Below are positions 60,999-64,000 of a stretch of 64,000 nucleotides of DNA, one piece after another. The DNA is taken from assembly GCF_003987275.1 (NCBI RefSeq), contig NZ_PIQF01000001.1, positions 1,116,001 through 1,180,000 on the forward strand. Reading direction: 5' to 3'. The position numbers and the translations under genes were made by a program. The notes beneath the pieces are model-generated. The model ran no database searches, was not told where the DNA came from, and worked only from the letters and a program-made list of their open reading frames with translations. Each line of letters starts with the position of its first letter. Position 1 is the stretch's first letter. Origin of the DNA: Idiomarina seosinensis (GTDB lineage Bacteria; Pseudomonadota; Gammaproteobacteria; Enterobacterales; Alteromonadaceae).

Positions 60999-63602
60999 TT
61001 AACTATTCAGCGTTTGTTCCAGCCATGTTGTTGCCGTCGCCAAAGCCTCACTTAGGTGTTCTGGATTAGAGCCACCGGCCTGAGCCATATCCGGACGCCC
61101 GCCACCTTTTCCACCAACCACGTTTGCGGCTTGATTGACCAGGTCACCCGCTTTTACACGAGCGGTTAAATCTTTTGTCACTCCAGCAATTAAACTGACT
61201 TTATTTGCTTGTGACGTCGCTAATAATACGATGCCCGAGCTCAATTGGTTCTTTAAGTCATCAACTAAACCACGCAGAGCTTTTGGATCAGCATCCTCTA
61301 ACTCAGCAATAATCGCTTTAACCCCATTAATTTCAGTAGCTTGGCTGATTAAGCCGCCACCAGCCTGTTGCGCAAGCTTTTGCTGTAACTGTTCTTTTTG
61401 CCGTTCTAATTCTTTATTTTTTGCCTGCAGTTGAGCCACTTTTTCCGGCACTGATTCCGTATCGGTTTTGAACTCAGCAGCCAGCTGGTTCAGCAACTGT
61501 TGTTGAGTCTGAGTATAATTTATCGCAGCAGCACCAGTCATAACCTCCAGCCGACGAACGCCAGAAGCAATACCGGTCTCGTTGATAATACGGAACAAGC
61601 CTATATCGCCGGTTTCACGAACGTGAGTACCACCACAGAGCTCCATTGAAAAGTCGCCCATGGTGACCACTCGTACCTGTTCATCATATTTTTCACCAAA
61701 CAAAGCCATAGCGCCGGCTGCTTTAGCTTGGTCAATGCTCATCAGCTCGGTATCTAATACAATGTTAGCTCGAATCTGCGTGTTAACTTCTTGTTCTAAC
61801 TGAGTAATTTGTTGCTGAGTTAATGGCTCGAAGTGAGAGAAATCAAACCGCATTCTGTCTGCTTCGACCAGTGAACCTTTCTGGTTAACATGGTCTCCTA
61901 AAAGGTTCCTCAGTGCAGCATGAAGTAGATGGGTAGCAGAGTGATTACGACGAATGTTATTACGCCGCTCAGCATCAACCAATGCCTCAACCGTATCGTT
62001 CAGCGTTAAAGTGGTCGTTGCTTTACCATGGTGCGCGATTGCCTTACCAATATATTGAGTATCGGTTACAAAAAACTCTCCGCCATTAGCAACTAATTTG
62101 CCGGTATCTCCAACTTGACCGCCACTTTCAGCATAAAAAGGAGTTTCGGAAAGAACTACAATCCCCTCCTCACCAGTGGCTAATTGCTCTACTGGTTGCC
62201 CTTCTTTAAATAATTCAACAATGGCTGCCTGCCCCTGATCATCGCTGTAGCCCAAAAATTTACTTTGTTGCGACGACTTCAGCTGACTGTTGTAATCAAC
62301 ACCAAACTGCGACGACTGCTGAGCGCGTTGCCGCTGTTGATCCATTGCTTGCTGGAAACCTGGTTCGTCAATGGTCAACTCTTGCTCACGGGCAATATCA
62401 GCGGTTAAGTCAACCGGAAATCCATAAGTATCATAGAGCTTGAAGACTACATCGCCGGGTATCACCGTATCCTGCAGTGTCTTAATTTCTTCGTTCAGTA
62501 TCGCCAATCCACGTTCTAAGGTTCTGGCAAACTGTTGTTCTTCTCGCTGCAGAGCGTCTTCAATAACCTGGCGCTTCTGCTCCAACTCTGGATATGCATC
62601 ACCCATTTGCTGAATAAGCTCGTCGACGAGTTGGTAAAAGAAAGCCCCCTTTGCACCTAGCAAGTGACCATGCCGTACTGCCCGACGAATAATTCGACGC
62701 AGCACATAACCACGCCCCTCGTTAGACGGCATTACACCATCGACTATCAGGAATGAACACGAGCGAATATGATCGGCAATCACTCGCAACGACTTGCTCT
62801 CCGTGTCGGTGACACCAACCGCTTTCGCTGCTGCATGAATTAGAGCCTGAAAAGTATCCGTTTCGTAGTTGCTGTGGACGCCTTGCAGAATTGCCGCAAT
62901 GCGCTCAAGCCCCATACCGGTATCAATCGATGGATCCGGCAGTGGCTCAAAACTCCCGTCTGCCTGACGGTTGTATTGCATAAAGACCAGGTTCCAGATC
63001 TCAATATAACGGTCTCCGTCCTCTTCTGGAGTGCCAGGAGGTCCTCCCCAAACTTCGGGGCCATGATCATAGAATACCTCAGAGCACGGACCACACGGCC
63101 CGGTATCGCCCATCGACCAAAAGTTATCGGACTCACCGATACGAGATATACGACTCTCCGGAATACCGATTTCTTTCACCCAAATGTCGTAAGCTTCATC
63201 ATCTTCGGTAAAAACGGTTACCCATAATTTTTCTGCAGGTAGCTGAAGTTCCTCGGTTAGGAAGTGCCAGGCATACTGAATCGCTTCGCGCTTAAAGTAG
63301 TCGCCGAAGCTAAAGTTACCTAACATTTCGAAAAAGGTGTGATGCCGCGCTGTATATCCGACGTTTTCTAAATCGTTATGCTTGCCACCAGCACGCAAAC
63401 AGCGCTGGGCGGAGGTAGCGCGTGTATAACGCCGCTTGTCAGTCCCTAAAAAGACATCTTTGAACGGCACCATACCGGCATTAGTAAACAGCAAGGTTGG
63501 GTCATTCCCCGGAATCATTGACGCGGATGGAACGCGTTGATGACCACGGTCCGCAAAGAACTGTAAAAACTTCTCACGAATTTGGGCGCTATTCATGCTC
63601 AT
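60999..63602 (-). CDS. alaS: Alanyl-tRNA synthetase
   Basis: AlaS charges tRNA-Ala and edits mischarged serine and glycine. The class II core starts after [19 protein letters not shown]. The editing domain has [14 protein letters not shown] and the zinc-binding [12 protein letters not shown]-terminal coiled coil and [14 protein letters not shown] follow. Length (867) is normal. The ATG follows AGGATGTTAA. The recX-alaS-csrA order is classical. Confidence 0.98.
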   Translation of the reverse strand: MSMNSAQIREKFLQFFADRGHQRVPSASMIPGNDPTLLFTNAGMVPFKDVFLGTDKRRYTRATSAQRCLRAGGKHNDLENVGYTARHHTFFEMLGNFSFGDYFKREAIQYAWHFLTEELQLPAEKLWVTVFTEDDEAYDIWVKEIGIPESRISRIGESDNFWSMGDTGPCGPCSEVFYDHGPEVWGGPPGTPEEDGDRYIEIWNLVFMQYNRQADGSFEPLPDPSIDTGMGLERIAAILQGVHSNYETDTFQALIHAAAKAVGVTDTESKSLRVIADHIRSCSFLIVDGVMPSNEGRGYVLRRIIRRAVRHGHLLGAKGAFFYQLVDELIQQMGDAYPELEQKRQVIEDALQREEQQFARTLERGLAILNEEIKTLQDTVIPGDVVFKLYDTYGFPVDLTADIAREQELTIDEPGFQQAMDQQRQRAQQSSQFGVDYNSQLKSSQQSKFLGYSDDQGQAAIVELFKEGQPVEQLATGEEGIVVLSETPFYAESGGQVGDTGKLVANGGEFFVTDTQYIGKAIAHHGKATTTLTLNDTVEALVDAERRNNIRRNHSATHLLHAALRNLLGDHVNQKGSLVEADRMRFDFSHFEPLTQQQITQLEQEVNTQIRANIVLDTELMSIDQAKAAGAMALFGEKYDEQVRVVTMGDFSMELCGGTHVRETGDIGLFRIINETGIASGVRRLEVMTGAAAINYTQTQQQLLNQLAAEFKTDTESVPEKVAQLQAKNKELERQKEQLQQKLAQQAGGGLISQATEINGVKAIIAELEDADPKALRGLVDDLKNQLSSGIVLLATSQANKVSLIAGVTKDLTARVKAGDLVNQAANVVGGKGGGRPDMAQAGGSNPEHLSEALATATTWLEQTLNS

Positions 63603-63674
63603 TTAACATCCTATTGAACTTCTGTTTTTTTACCGAATATAACTGTCTAGATTATCACGAAGCGTTTGGCTCGC

Positions 63675-64000
63675 CTAGCTTTCCAGCTCGCCCAGCACCG
63701 CAAAAATTTGATCGCCGCTAAAGCCTCTTTGTTGAAGGTAGCGAACTCTCTTTGACCACTCCTTCCGGTCTACTGGTGGTCGTTCTCCAAACTTACGTTG
63801 ATGCAGCTCGCGACAGCGCTGCTGCCAGTCAACCGAATGTTCGGCCAGTGCCGCTTCGACCAGCTGCCGATCAACACCGCGTTGCTGGGTGGCCTGGGCT
63901 ACTATCTTAATACGTCCCTGACCTTGCATTAGTTTTTCCCGAATAAAACTACCAATAAAGCGCTCGTCACTCTGCCACCCCTTGGTTGCTAACTCCTGTA
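63675..64000 (-). CDS. recX: RecX regulatory protein, N-terminus cut by window edge
   Basis: RecX restrains RecA filament growth. At least 108 C-terminal codons are present. The frame stays open to the window edge, reading through LATKGWQSDERFIGSFIREKLMQG (family pattern). An internal ATG at 63929 is therefore not the start. The three-helix repeats end SWSKRVRYLQQ-like and GFSGDQIFAVLGELES. alaS follows after 72 bp. recA itself is outside the window. Confidence 0.9.
   Translation of the reverse strand, partial: QELATKGWQSDERFIGSFIREKLMQGQGRIKIVAQATQQRGVDRQLVEAALAEHSVDWQQRCRELHQRKFGERPPVDRKEWSKRVRYLQQRGFSGDQIFAVLGELES

Noticed and set aside
63675-63929. A complete 84-residue RecX starting at an internal ATG
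   Set aside because: The frame continues upstream with clear RecX sequence to the window edge, so the gene is partial.

Overview
This window is a continuous stretch of chromosome from a gammaproteobacterium. Gene order and protein style point to a marine or haloalkaliphilic member of the Alteromonadales, most likely Idiomarina or a close relative. That is inferred from recognised proteins and synteny, not from a search. Many blocks have the same neighbours as in E. coli: dnaE-accA-tilS, dnaQ/rnhA-yafS-gloB-mltD, ligA-zipA-smc/cysZ, pabB-nudL-sdaA, rpsP-rimM-trmD-rplS, ffh/ypjD/corB and recX-alaS-csrA-tRNA. No insertion sequence, prophage, integron or CRISPR array was seen. The window is densely coded and has no gene-free stretch longer than about 300 bases.

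Layout. 0-8 kb: a soluble diguanylate cyclase faces tilS, accA, dnaE and ndh. 8-11 kb: a lipoprotein M3 peptidase and two identical tRNA-Asp genes with a strong promoter and a terminator. 11-17.7 kb: a membrane-anchored TIGR03503-like protein, dnaQ, rnhA, a rhodanese, a YafS-like methyltransferase, gloB, mltD and an exported unknown protein. 17.7-25 kb: ligA, zipA, a very glutamine-rich smc, and cysZ. 25-32.8 kb: a PAS-like small ORF, rmuC, class I fumarase, pabB-nudL-sdaA and cysB. 32.9-37.6 kb: a signalling island. It holds a soluble histidine kinase, a membrane-anchored coiled-coil protein, YciH/SUI1, a receiver-PP2C-kinase protein, a STAS protein and a double-receiver protein. The PP2C/STAS pair resembles the CrsR/CrsA (Shewanella) and HsbR/HsbA (Pseudomonas) partner-switching systems. 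37.7-45.6 kb: two secreted amidohydrolase-like proteins in an operon, cytochrome c', a cytochrome b561-type protein, a CheY-like protein, tyrA and a DnaJ-related protein. 45.6-52 kb: the rpsP-rimM-trmD-rplS operon, ffh, a YpjD-like protein, CorB and an SLT-type lipoprotein. 52-60 kb: gshA (TTG start), a hybrid histidine kinase with HPt domain, a 57-residue membrane protein, and oadGAB (sodium-pumping oxaloacetate decarboxylase). 60-64 kb: tRNA-Ser and two tRNA-Arg genes, csrA, alaS and a recX cut by the window edge.

Most genes are housekeeping. The places worth a second look are the partner-switching island, the amidohydrolase pair in which two of three domains have lost the metal-binding HxH, a PAS-like ORF whose start codon lies in a 13-bp inverted repeat, a repeated dyad upstream of cysB, and a plus-strand terminator that no annotated gene explains. 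Several starts were moved inward from the longest frame (dnaQ, smc, fumA, rpsP, trmD, csrA, oadG, yciH, the histidine kinase and the double receiver) on the basis of ribosome binding sites, promoters or family N-termini.
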